Source: Patulibacter sp050252545 (GTDB lineage: Bacteria > Actinomycetota > Thermoleophilia > Solirubrobacterales > Solirubrobacteraceae). From it: a DNA stretch of 12,067 bases. Numbering within the stretch: the first letter of the stretch is position 1; every line of letters starts with the position of its first letter. Below are positions 4,924-11,516 of this stretch, one piece after another. The notes under the pieces are model-generated. The model was given only the letters and a program-made list of their open reading frames with translations. It searched no databases and was not told where the DNA came from. Made by a program: the position numbers and the translations under genes. The stretch spans positions 1 through 12,067 of the forward strand of contig JBFWKS010000113.1 of NCBI GenBank assembly GCA_050252545.1, written 5' to 3'.

Positions 4924-6359
4924 GTCGCGCTCGACCGGGACGTCGCACCGTCCCGGTCGGGGCCCTCGTCGTCGGGCTGCTGCTGCTCGCCCCGTCGTCA
5001 GCGGCGGCGCACGGCCTCGGCGGGGGACGCGAAATCCCGCTGCCGGAGTGGCTGTTCGTGTGGGCGGCGGTCGTTGTGCTCGTCGTCTCGTTCATCGGGC
5101 TGTCCGTCCTCTGGCGACGACCGCGGCTGAGCGAGCTGGCCGACGGACCGAGCGTGGCGGTGCCCGCCGCCGTCCGGACCGGAGGCCGTATCGTCCTGGG
5201 CGCCCTCGGCCTCATGCTCTACGCGGCGACGGTGTGGGCCGGCCTCTCGGGGACCTCGAACCCCCAGGCCAACATCGCGCCGCGGATGGTCTTCGTCGCC
5301 TTTTGGGTCGGCGTTCCGGTGCTCTCGCTCTTCTGCGGCGACATCTGGCGGGCCCTCAGCCCGTGGCGGACCGTCGCTGACCTCGCCGGATGGATCGTCC
5401 GCAGGACGGCCGGGCCGAACGGCATGCCGCAGCCGATGTCGTACCCGGCCCGGATCGGGCTCTGGCCGGCGGCGGCGGTGCTGCTCATCTTCGGCTGGCT
5501 TGAGCTCGCCGCCAGAGACCGCGACGACCCGTTCGTCCTGGGCCTCGTCGCGCTGCTCTACGGCGCCGCGATGCTGATCGGTGCCGGGATCTTCGGCAGC
5601 GCGTTCCTCGACCGTGCGGACGGGTTCGGCCGTTACTTTCACCTCGCGTCGACGCTGTCGCCGCTGCAGTGGCACGACGGCCGGCTACGGCTGCGGGTCC
5701 CTGGCAGCGGCCTGGCGCACATCGAGCCCGCACCGGGGCTCGTCGCCGTGGTCCTCACGCTGATCGGCACGACGACGTTCGACGGTGTCTCCGGGGGAGA
5801 CCTCTGGACCACCGACGGGTCGCTCGGCCCCACCCTCCAGGACGCCTTCGGCGGCCTGGGCCTCGACGTCGCCAGCGCCGGGACGGCCGCGGCCACCGTG
5901 GGCCTGCTGCTCTGCGTCGCCGTGGTCACCGGACTCGTGCTCCTCGGCGTCACCGGGGTCCGCAACGTCGATCGCACCCGCCTGCGCGACGTCGACGTGC
6001 TCGCGCGCTTCGCACCGAGCTTCGTCCCGATCGCCCTCGGCTACGCCGTCGCACACTACCTGTCGTTCCTCCTGATCAACGGCCAAGCGCTCGGCTTCCT
6101 CCTCTCCGACCCCCGAGGCGACGGCTCCGACCTCTTCGGCACCGCCGCCTGGGGCATCGACTACGACGTCATCTCGCCCGAGGCAACGTGGTACCTGCAG
6201 GTCGCCGCACTCGTCGGTGGCCATGTCGCCGGCCTGATCGCCGCCCACGACATCGCCTTGCGCACCTTCCGTGGCCCCCGGTCGGCCGCGCGCTCCCAGT
6301 ACTGGATGCTCGCGGTGATGGTGGCCTTCACCTCCCTCGGACTCTGGCTGCTCTCATGA
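4920..6359 (+). CDS. polytopic membrane protein of unknown function with mature N-terminus His-Gly
   Basis: 479 residues from GTG 4920, which overlaps the VKOR stop. A signal peptide (residues 11-30) ends in SSAAA-HGLGGG; cleavage after AAA at residue 30 would leave histidine as the first mature residue. About ten further membrane spans follow (for example 44-65, 89-109, 121-139, 180-197, 205-228, 272-287, 323-345, 364-388, 424-444, 460-478). Striking conserved-looking elements are CGDIWRALSPWRTVAD (139-154), YAVAHYLSFLLINGQ (375-389) and GGHVAGLIAAHD (433-444), which place histidines 379, 435 and 443 in or near membrane spans, suitable for metal or heme binding. I recall homologues in actinobacterial annotation carrying the name 'fenitrothion hydrolase'; nothing here shows hydrolase chemistry, and I would not use that name. 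Its coupling to VKOR, DsbA and SCO points to a redox or copper role. Confidence 0.8.
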   Translation: MSRARPGRRTVPVGALVVGLLLLAPSSAAAHGLGGGREIPLPEWLFVWAAVVVLVVSFIGLSVLWRRPRLSELADGPSVAVPAAVRTGGRIVLGALGLMLYAATVWAGLSGTSNPQANIAPRMVFVAFWVGVPVLSLFCGDIWRALSPWRTVADLAGWIVRRTAGPNGMPQPMSYPARIGLWPAAAVLLIFGWLELAARDRDDPFVLGLVALLYGAAMLIGAGIFGSAFLDRADGFGRYFHLASTLSPLQWHDGRLRLRVPGSGLAHIEPAPGLVAVVLTLIGTTTFDGVSGGDLWTTDGSLGPTLQDAFGGLGLDVASAGTAAATVGLLLCVAVVTGLVLLGVTGVRNVDRTRLRDVDVLARFAPSFVPIALGYAVAHYLSFLLINGQALGFLLSDPRGDGSDLFGTAAWGIDYDVISPEATWYLQVAALVGGHVAGLIAAHDIALRTFRGPRSAARSQYWMLAVMVAFTSLGLWLLS

Positions 6360-7111
6360 CCATCACCTCCCACACCGACCCGGTCATCAGCCGACGGGGC
6401 GACATGCGCTGCGGCCTTGGAGCGACAGCGGCGCGCGGGGCCCCGCCGGGGCTCGCCGCCCCCAGGACCAAGCGCGCGGGCCGCGCCGCGGTCGCGCTGC
6501 TGTGCACCGCAATCCTGCTGGGCGCGCCGACCCATGCGAGCGCCCACGGCGGCGTCGAGATCGCCGCGGGCGGCAGGGGCGGCACGCGCATCACCGTCCA
6601 GGGGTCCGCCGCCGGCCCGGGCGAGGTCGACTTCGCCACCACCCTCACCGGCAGCGGGTCGGGTGCGGGGTCCAAGGTCGTCTACTGGATCCGCCCCGAG
6701 GGACGGCAGCGGTCGATCCGCGTCGCCACCGAGCGCGACGAGGCCGGCATCCACCACGCCGAGATCCCGCTCGAGGGCCGGGGTTCGTGGCAGGAGTGGG
6801 ACGTCGCGGCCTACGTCACGCTGAGCACCGGCAGACAGCTGCGCGTCACCAACGACCGAGCCGACCCCCCGGGGCCTCCGGAGCGGCCGGCTCGAGAGCG
6901 TCCGACCGAGGCTGGCACGGCGGCGACAGCCGCAGCGCCCCTCCCGCCCACGAGTGGAGGGCCTACGGCAATCTCGCCCGTCGAGGACGTATCCGGGGAA
7001 GGGGACCCTACGCCAGGATGGATGGTTCCCAGCATGGTCGTTCTCGTCCTCGCCGGCGTCGTCGCGGTCATCCTGCGAAACCGGCGACTCTCGGACGACC
7101 CCGAGCACTGA
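6356..7111 (+). CDS. exported, C-terminally membrane-anchored protein, mature N-terminus His-Gly, unknown function
   Basis: 251 residues. ATG 6356 overlaps the previous stop (ATGA), the reason for choosing it; an internal ATG at residue 17 would also keep the signal peptide. The signal core is residues 43-58 and ends THASA-HGGVEI, so cleavage at residue 63 would again expose an N-terminal histidine. A beta-rich domain follows (about 66-168: RITVQGSAAGPGEVDF, KVVYWIRPEGRQRSIRV, EWDVAAYVTLSTGRQLRV), with an internal HH at 133-134. A Pro/Ala/Thr-rich stalk (170-220) leads to a membrane helix (222-240) and a short basic/acidic tail (RNRRLSDDPEH). This layout resembles CopC- or YtkA-like exoplasmic metal-binding domains, but I do not see a family motif. 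With the preceding gene it forms a matched pair of HG-starting exported proteins. Confidence 0.75.
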   Translation: MTITSHTDPVISRRGDMRCGLGATAARGAPPGLAAPRTKRAGRAAVALLCTAILLGAPTHASAHGGVEIAAGGRGGTRITVQGSAAGPGEVDFATTLTGSGSGAGSKVVYWIRPEGRQRSIRVATERDEAGIHHAEIPLEGRGSWQEWDVAAYVTLSTGRQLRVTNDRADPPGPPERPARERPTEAGTAATAAAPLPPTSGGPTAISPVEDVSGEGDPTPGWMVPSMVVLVLAGVVAVILRNRRLSDDPEH

Positions 7112-7200
7112 AGATCGCCGCGGACGGCGCCGTCCCCTGTCCGAGCGGGCGGCAGCACCAGCTGACTCGCGAGCCCAAAGCGCTCTCCAGCGCGCATTCA

Positions 7201-7217
7201 GCGGCGCGTTTCGCCGC
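7201..7217 (+). terminator. weak terminator-like hairpin after the cluster
   Basis: GCGGCG (7201-7206) and CGCCGC (7212-7217) form a 6-bp GC stem with a 5-base loop, 90 bases after the last gene of the cluster and before mntH. There is no following T tract, as is usual for actinobacterial hairpins. The rest of 7112-7303 shows no gene. In DNA of this GC content such a stem can arise by chance. Confidence 0.25.
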
Positions 7218-7291
7218 GGCGATGGAGCGATGTCCCGCCGGCAGGGTGCGCGAACGGCGTCGGATCTGCGACAGCAGGTTTTGGCAAGCAG

Positions 7292-7303
7292 TATCTTTTT
7301 TTC
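7292..7303 (+). promoter_or_regulatory. putative -10 element of mntH, implying a leaderless transcript
   Basis: TATCTT (7292-7297) sits inside a T-rich run, with 6 bases before the ATG at 7304. That spacing places the transcription start at or next to the A of ATG. No Shine-Dalgarno sequence is visible upstream of 7304, which fits leaderless initiation, common in Actinobacteria. The -35 region is weak (no good TTGACA about 17 bases upstream). No MntR- or DtxR-type dyad could be recognised. Confidence 0.4.
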
Positions 7304-8623
7304 ATGGTCGCCACATCTTCTCCCGACGGTGTCGTCCGCCCTCAGGAGCGAGACTCCGAGGTTCCGCGCGATGGCTCCTGCCCAACCCCGCTCGAACGGA
7401 CCAAAGCGCGAGGGCGATTCCGCGGCCGGTTCGCGCTTCTCGGCCCGTCGTTCGTCGCTGCCGTCGCGTATGTCGATCCCGGGAACTTCGCCACCAACAT
7501 CGAAGCGGGATCCTCGTTCGGCTACGCGCTCGTGTGGGTCGTGGTGATGTCGAGCGCGATGGCGATGCTCATCCAGTACCTGTCCGCTAAGTCCGGCCTC
7601 GCCACGGGCCGGAACCTGCCGGAGATCGCGCAACAGCGGTTCGGCCGCAGGACACGCTTCGGCCTCTGGCTGCAGGCGGAGGTCGTTGCGATCGCCACGG
7701 ACCTCGCCGAGTTCGTCGGTGCGGCCATCGGCCTGAACCTGCTGTTCGGCATCGGTTTGTTCCCCGCGGGGCTGATCACCGCCGTGGTCGCGTTCGTGAT
7801 CCTCGCCCTGCAGGAGAGGGGCCATCGCCGCTTCGAGCTCGCGATCACCGCGATGCTCGGCCTGGTCGCGCTCGGCTTTCTCTACGACCTGATCGCCGTT
7901 GGCCATCAGTCCGCGTCGGGGATAGCCGAAGGCCTGACCCCCAGCCTCAGCGGCTCGGACTCGCTGCTCCTCGTCGTTGGCATCATCGGAGCCACCGTGA
8001 TGCCCCACGTGGTCTACCTCCATTCGGCGCTCACCCAGGACCGGATCCCGCCAGCCGACGACGGCGAACGACGGGAACTTCTCCGGTGGCTTCGGATCGA
8101 CGTCGGCGTCGGACTCGGGATCGCCGGTCTGATCAACCTCTCGATGATGCTCGTCGCAGCCGCACTGTTCTTTCGTATCGGGTCGACCGACGTCGACTCG
8201 ATCGAGGCCGCCCACCAAGGGCTCATGAGCTACGTCGGCGGCGGAGCGGCGCTCGCCTTCGCCGTGGCCCTCCTCGCGTCCGGCCTCTCGTCGTCCAGCG
8301 TCGGCACGTTCGCTGGCCAGATCGTGATGCAGGGCTTCATGGGCTGGAGGATCCCGCTGTTCGTTCGTCGCGCGGTGACGATGGCACCGGCGCTGATCGT
8401 GCTCGGATTGGGCCTGCCGACCACGGACACGCTGGTGCTGTCCCAAGTGGCGCTGTCGTTCGGCATCCCGTTCGCACTGATCCCGCTGATCCTCTTCACC
8501 CGACGCGTTGATGTCATGGGCCCTCTCGTGAACCGGCGCGCGACGACGTTCGTTGCCTGCGTCATCGCCGCGATCATCATCGCCCTCAACGGATACCTGA
8601 TCTACGACACCGTCCTTGGGTGA
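7304..8623 (+). CDS. mntH: Nramp-family divalent metal transporter (Mn2+/Fe2+)
   Basis: 439 residues, the usual Nramp length. ATG 7304 is the only ATG/GTG start in frame before the first membrane helix and leaves a 44-residue hydrophilic N-tail. The metal site is complete: DPGN in AYVDPGNFATN (58-61, unwound TM1) and the TM6 MPH in GATVMPHVVYLHSAL (233-235). TM3 has ATDLAEFVGAAIG (131-143), and about eleven membrane helices can be traced to the C-terminal HGYLIYD-like end (NGYLIYD). Nramp proteins import Mn2+ or Fe2+ with protons, and often carry Cd2+ adventitiously, which fits the cadmium-related genes on both sides. It is separated from the upstream cluster by 192 bases with its own putative promoter, so it is probably a separate transcription unit. 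The convergent cadA remnant starts 76 bases downstream. Confidence 0.95.
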   Translation: MVATSSPDGVVRPQERDSEVPRDGSCPTPLERTKARGRFRGRFALLGPSFVAAVAYVDPGNFATNIEAGSSFGYALVWVVVMSSAMAMLIQYLSAKSGLATGRNLPEIAQQRFGRRTRFGLWLQAEVVAIATDLAEFVGAAIGLNLLFGIGLFPAGLITAVVAFVILALQERGHRRFELAITAMLGLVALGFLYDLIAVGHQSASGIAEGLTPSLSGSDSLLLVVGIIGATVMPHVVYLHSALTQDRIPPADDGERRELLRWLRIDVGVGLGIAGLINLSMMLVAAALFFRIGSTDVDSIEAAHQGLMSYVGGGAALAFAVALLASGLSSSSVGTFAGQIVMQGFMGWRIPLFVRRAVTMAPALIVLGLGLPTTDTLVLSQVALSFGIPFALIPLILFTRRVDVMGPLVNRRATTFVACVIAAIIIALNGYLIYDTVLG

Positions 8624-8699
8624 CCGCGGGTGCCCACGGTGAAGTTCGTCGTTGTATCGCAGACGACCCGACATGGCGTGCGGTGACGAGGGACGCGGC

Positions 8700-8940
8700 T
8701 CACACAGACACCGTCCGGCCCGCCACAGGGCTGCGTTCGAGGATCGGCAGCCCGTGCTTCCCGACCGGACGACCCGCGACGAGTCGCAGCCCGTTGGCGA
8801 CGACGAGCAGCGATGCGCCGACATCGACCCCGACCGCGGCCCACAGCGGCAACGCCCCGAAGAGCAGGAAGACGGCCGCGACCGCCTTGGTGCCGAGGAG
8901 CCGCGGCCGTTGCTCACGCGAACGCTGCAGTGTTTGCCCG
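8700..8940 (-). pseudogene. cadA: 3' end of a heavy-metal P1B-type ATPase gene (ZntA/CadA type)
   Basis: On the - strand, about 79 codons end in TGA at 8702-8700. They read GQTLQRSREQRPRLLGTKAV, then AAVFLLFGALPLWAAVG, then VDVGASLLVVANGLRL and a short tail (GKHGLPILERSPVAGRTVSV). This is the C-terminal pair of membrane helices of Zn/Cd/Pb-exporting ATPases, whose usual form is 'NI..(A)LGTKAVFL...LWMAVLADVGASLLVVLNALRLL', including the metal-site Asp in the last helix. Everything upstream (catalytic DKTG, ATP-binding and first six helices) is missing: at about 8940 the sequence changes to transposase on the opposite strand. It is a non-functional remnant. It fits the decayed cadC-like repressor at 842-1152 as another part of a lost Cd/Zn resistance unit. 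Confidence 0.8.
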
Positions 8941-9719
8941 ACGGGCACGGTGAGGTCAGCGTGCGGTTCGATTCCGGCTTCTACCGCATCGATCTGTTGA
9001 AGGACTGCCGCAAGCACGGGGTGTTCTTCTCGATCTCGGTCCCGCGCTCGACGGCGATGTGGAAGGCGCTGGAACGGGTCGACGAGCAGGAGTGGGTGCC
9101 CGCGGAGGACTTGAAGGACACCGAGGTCGCGGAGACGACCTACAGCCCCGAGGGCTGGAACGACGAGCCGCTCAGGTTGATCATCCGACGGGTCGAGCAC
9201 CAGTCCGACGCGCTCTCCGACGACCCCTGCGCCAGGCGCAAGCGCACGATCCCCAAGCAGCAGCTCGCGCTCGGGCTGACGGGTGAGGCGGACGTGGTCT
9301 ACGGCTACAGCTTCATCCTCACCGATCGCCCTGGAGCGGTGGCGGAGGTCGAGCATCATCACCGCGACAGGGCGCAGATCGAGGAGCGGATCAAGGACGC
9401 CAAGCTCGGCGTCTCGCTGCGCCGCCTACCGTTGGGGGACCTCGACGGCAACCGCGTGTGGATGCATGCCACGACCCTCGCGTTCAATCTCCTCGCGCTG
9501 CTGAACGATCTGATGTTCGGCACCGAACCGCCCGGCCATCTTCCGCGCCGCCGGCAAGCGAAGTTCGTTCGCCGGATGCTGCGGTGTGTGCCCGCCCGCG
9601 TGCTGCACCACGCCCGGCGCACGATCCTCCGGCTTCCGGCCGGACTGGCCTCCGCACCAGAGTTCGCGGCCGCCTACGCGACCGCGAGATCACTCAAGCC
9701 CGCGGCCGCGCTGGCCTGA
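8940..9719 (+). mobile_element. IS1380-family transposase gene, 5'-truncated
   Basis: About 259 codons to TGA 9717-9719. The visible part is the second half of a DDE transposase of the IS1380 family: EVSVRFDSGFYRIDLLKDC (second catalytic Asp in the 'R-x-DSGFY' motif), SISVPRSTAMWKALERV, LRLIIRRVEHQ, and the Glu region HHHRDRAQIEERIKDAK with the usual LAFNLLALLNDLM downstream. Full IS1380 transposases are about 430-480 aa; the N-terminal domain and the first Asp (normally in a 'LDxDGT'-like motif) are absent, so it cannot transpose itself. The frame stays open upstream to about 8652, but those codons are the reverse complement of the cadA remnant and are not transposase. The junction at about 8937-8945 is where two unrelated genes meet. 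No terminal inverted repeat was identified. Confidence 0.85.
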
Positions 9720-10003
9720 CCGGCCGCGGCTCCCCCACCGACAACCGACTGCAGAGGCCCGCTGCGCGGACCTCTGCCCAGACCTGCCCGAGAACCGGCC
9801 CGATCACCGCGTCCGGCAACCGCGCACCGGCCCGCGAGCCGACCGCCCGGACGATCGACGCTGCCCGCAGGCTGACAACGACCGAACCCGCGGCGAATCG
9901 ACCTGAACCCGCGACTACCCAGGAATCACGGACTGAGACGAGCGGGCAGGGTGAACGGATCGGATTAGGCGCTTGGGGCCGAGGAGCGTTCCCGGAGCGT
10001 GGA
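9720..10003. other. 284-base gap between the transposase remnant and cadD
   Basis: No coding potential is convincing on either strand. The segment probably includes the 3' non-coding end of the IS1380-family element, but I could not recognise its inverted repeat or a target duplication. It holds the strong hairpin at 9751-9777 and is otherwise Arg/Pro-codon-biased GC-rich sequence. Transcription converges here from the transposase (+) and from the cadD operon (-). Confidence 0.5.
9751..9777 (+). terminator. 27-base two-step hairpin after the transposase gene
   Basis: GCAGAGG (9751-9757) pairs with CCTCTGC (9771-9777); inside it CCGC (9759-9762) pairs with GCGG (9766-9769) around a TGC loop, with a single C/A mismatch between the stems. 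That is 11 base pairs in 27 bases, well above chance. It lies 31 bases after the transposase stop and before the convergent operon. There is no T tract, so it is a U-less terminator candidate. It could serve both strands, or be a sub-terminal structure of the IS end. Confidence 0.5.
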
Positions 10004-10603
10004 CTAGAAGCCGAAGGCGCCGCCTTCGGCGAGGATGACTACACCCAGGCCGATCAACACCGTCGGGAACAGCACATGCTCCCAGCGCTCTAGGAGGCGT
10101 GCGATCGGCCGACGGGTGGCGACGAACTTGGCCAGCATCACCAGGACCGCCACGAGCGCCAGGAAGGCGATGCAGTAGGCCACCACGGCACCAGGCTCGA
10201 CGTTGAGGAAGACCGGGACATAGACGCCGATGTTGTCCCCGCCGTTGGCGAAGGTGACCCCGGCCACGGTCCACACGGCGACATTCTTGCCCGCAACCTT
10301 CGCCTCGTCGTCATCGTCATCGTCCCCATGCCAGGCCTGCCAAGCCGCCCACAGCCCCAGCCCCAGCGGGATGAGGCCGAAGTACGGGATGGCCTTCGAG
10401 GGCAGGAACGCGTCCGCACCCAGCGTCACGAGCACCGCCGCACCCAGGATGCCCGCGAAGCCGAGGTATTGGCCAGCCAGGATGCGCGCCGTGGTTCCGG
10501 GTTGTCCCGCACCGCGAGCGAAGAACAGCGAGAGGACGATGATGTCGTCGATGTTCGTGGCCATGAACAAGCCGATCGCCTGCAGGATGGAAGACAGGAT
10601 CAT
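10004..10603 (-). CDS. cadD: CadD-family cadmium resistance transporter
   Basis: 199 residues on the - strand from ATG at 10603 to TAG at 10006-10004. The start is supported by a 4-base overlap (ATGA) with the stop of the truncated ccdA frame. It has six membrane helices. The family-typical acidic motifs are FMATNIDDIIVLSLFF (13-28, NIDD in TM1) and TFANGGDNIGVYVPVF (117-132, GGDN at the start of TM4), arranged as an internal duplication as in the LysE-like superfamily. GQYLGFAGI (44-52) is also characteristic. CadD proteins confer Cd2+ tolerance (some also Zn2+), probably by efflux. The central loop carries HGDDDDDDEAK (92-102), six consecutive Asp that could act as a metal sponge. It is the last gene of a - strand operon with a methyltransferase, ResA/TlpA and truncated CcdA. 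Confidence 0.93.
   Translation of the reverse strand: MILSSILQAIGLFMATNIDDIIVLSLFFARGAGQPGTTARILAGQYLGFAGILGAAVLVTLGADAFLPSKAIPYFGLIPLGLGLWAAWQAWHGDDDDDDEAKVAGKNVAVWTVAGVTFANGGDNIGVYVPVFLNVEPGAVVAYCIAFLALVAVLVMLAKFVATRRPIARLLERWEHVLFPTVLIGLGVVILAEGGAFGF
10010..10030 (-). terminator. 9-bp perfect hairpin covering the last codons of cadD
   Basis: GCCGAAGGC (10010-10018) and GCCTTCGGC (10022-10030) form a perfect 9-bp stem with a 3-base loop within the codons for AEGGAFGF, ending 3 bases before the stop codon. No T tract follows on the - strand. It might stabilise the operon's 3' end or assist termination. Because it overlaps coding sequence, codon constraints explain part of it. Confidence 0.35.
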
Positions 10604-10938
10604 CCCTGCCGCTCCGGTTCGAGGCACGGGATGTTCTGGTTGACCGCCAGGGTGTGTGGGGACTGAGCGCCCGTCTGCTGCTGCAGCGTGCCGCCTGACG
10701 CGGGTGGGGCCGGTGAGGATCCTGAGCCACTGACGAGCAGGCCGGACGCGACGACAGCGACCGCGAGCAGACCGGGCCCGAGGATCTGGCCGGTGCGCTG
10801 CTCGGCCTTCGGCCGGGTGCTCTCGCCGCCGGTGAGGACCGACAGGTAGCCGGGCACCAGCGGCAGCACGCACGGTGAGACGAACGACAACGCCCCGGCG
10901 GCGAACGCCGCGAAGACCGTGGGGCTGACCGCGCTCAC
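10600..10938 (-). pseudogene. ccdA: truncated CcdA: first helices only, then unrelated tail
   Basis: 112 codons from GTG 10938, overlapping the ResA-like stop by 4 bases, to TGA 10602-10600, which overlaps the cadD ATG. It starts with SAVSPTVFAAFAAGALSF and an intact redox motif SPCVLPLVPGYLSVLTGG, then ILGPGLLAVAVVASGLLVSG, matching the first one and a half membrane helices of CcdA. From about residue 73 it is a Ser/Pro/Gly/Gln-rich hydrophilic tail (GSSPAPPASGGTLQQQTGAQ) ending PCLEPERQG. Real CcdA has about 240 aa and six helices with a second cysteine; four helices and that cysteine are absent, and no other frame here continues CcdA. It is either a deletion fragment that keeps the operon's coupling intact or an unusual mini-protein. 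The left-hand ccdA remnant at 2407 is cut at a similar place. Confidence 0.7.
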
Positions 10939-11516
10939 CGTGTCGTCTCCCCGGCGCGGTATCCGGCGCGCTCGAGTGAGCGGGCCAGGAAATCGGCGGT
11001 CAGCTCGCCGCGGGCGATCGCGCGGATCCGACCCTCGCGGTCGATGAAGAACGTCTCCGGCAGCGCCCGGACCCCGTACTGCTGTGCGAAGTCGGTTCCG
11101 GGGTCCAGCAGCGACGGGTAGCTCAACCGGTACTTCGAGACAAACTCGCGACTGTCTTTCGGGCTGTCGTTGTAGGTGACGCCCAGGACCGTCCCGGCGC
11201 CCGTCCGTCGCAGCTCCCGGTGGGCCCGTCCAAGGAGCGGCGCTTCGGATTCGCACGGCCGGCACCACGACGCCCAGAAGTTCAGGACGACGATCTGGCC
11301 ACGATAGTCCGCCAGCGACCGCGACGCGCCGCCGGCCAGGGCCTGCATCTGGCGTTCGACGTCGACGGCGGGCACGATCTGGCCACGCTCGATCTTGGCG
11401 TCCAGCGACGCGCCGGTGCTGCTGCCATCGGGCCGCACCAGGGCGTACCCGAGGATCGCGAGCAGCCCGACGGCCATCGTCGACAACAGGATCGGCACCG
11501 CGGACCGGCGCCTCAC
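10935..11516 (-). CDS. ResA/TlpA/DsbE-family membrane-anchored thioredoxin
   Basis: 193 residues on the - strand from GTG 11516, which overlaps the upstream methyltransferase stop by 4 bases. The N-terminal anchor is residues 7-27. The thioredoxin domain starts near residue 47; the active site is NFWASWCRPCESEAP (WCRPC, 84-88) and the cis-Pro loop is RALPETFFIDREGRI (P153). The glutamate after the CxxC (CESE) is typical of the ResA/DsbE group. Members reduce disulfides in exported proteins such as apocytochrome c, using electrons from CcdA. Here the ccdA gene that follows is truncated, so this protein must get electrons from another CcdA, or may have a different partner. A domain-less relative sits at 2207-2410. 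Confidence 0.93.
   Translation of the reverse strand: MRRRSAVPILLSTMAVGLLAILGYALVRPDGSSTGASLDAKIERGQIVPAVDVERQMQALAGGASRSLADYRGQIVVLNFWASWCRPCESEAPLLGRAHRELRRTGAGTVLGVTYNDSPKDSREFVSKYRLSYPSLLDPGTDFAQQYGVRALPETFFIDREGRIRAIARGELTADFLARSLERAGYRAGETTR

Noticed and set aside
4920..6359. Naming the 479-aa protein fenitrothion hydrolase
   Set aside because: The name is recalled from automatic annotation of similar proteins; no hydrolase motif is visible, and context favours a redox or metal role.
7281..7286. TTGGCA as a -35 box for mntH
   Set aside because: It is too close to the ATG (17 bases) to leave room for a -10 and a start point.
6161..8917. 918-codon open frame on the - strand
   Set aside because: It is antisense to the well-supported membrane protein, exported protein and mntH genes, has an Arg/Asp/Glu/Gly-rich low-complexity translation and shows no domain. 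Long antisense frames are expected in GC-rich DNA.
8652..8935. N-terminal 95 codons of the open frame that continues into the transposase
   Set aside because: The translation has no transposase features, while the opposite strand reads clearly as the P-type ATPase C-terminus, so these codons are antisense to another gene.
9890..10000. Right inverted repeat of the IS1380-family element
   Set aside because: No sequence I could recognise as its terminal repeat, and the left end is deleted, so there is nothing to pair it with.
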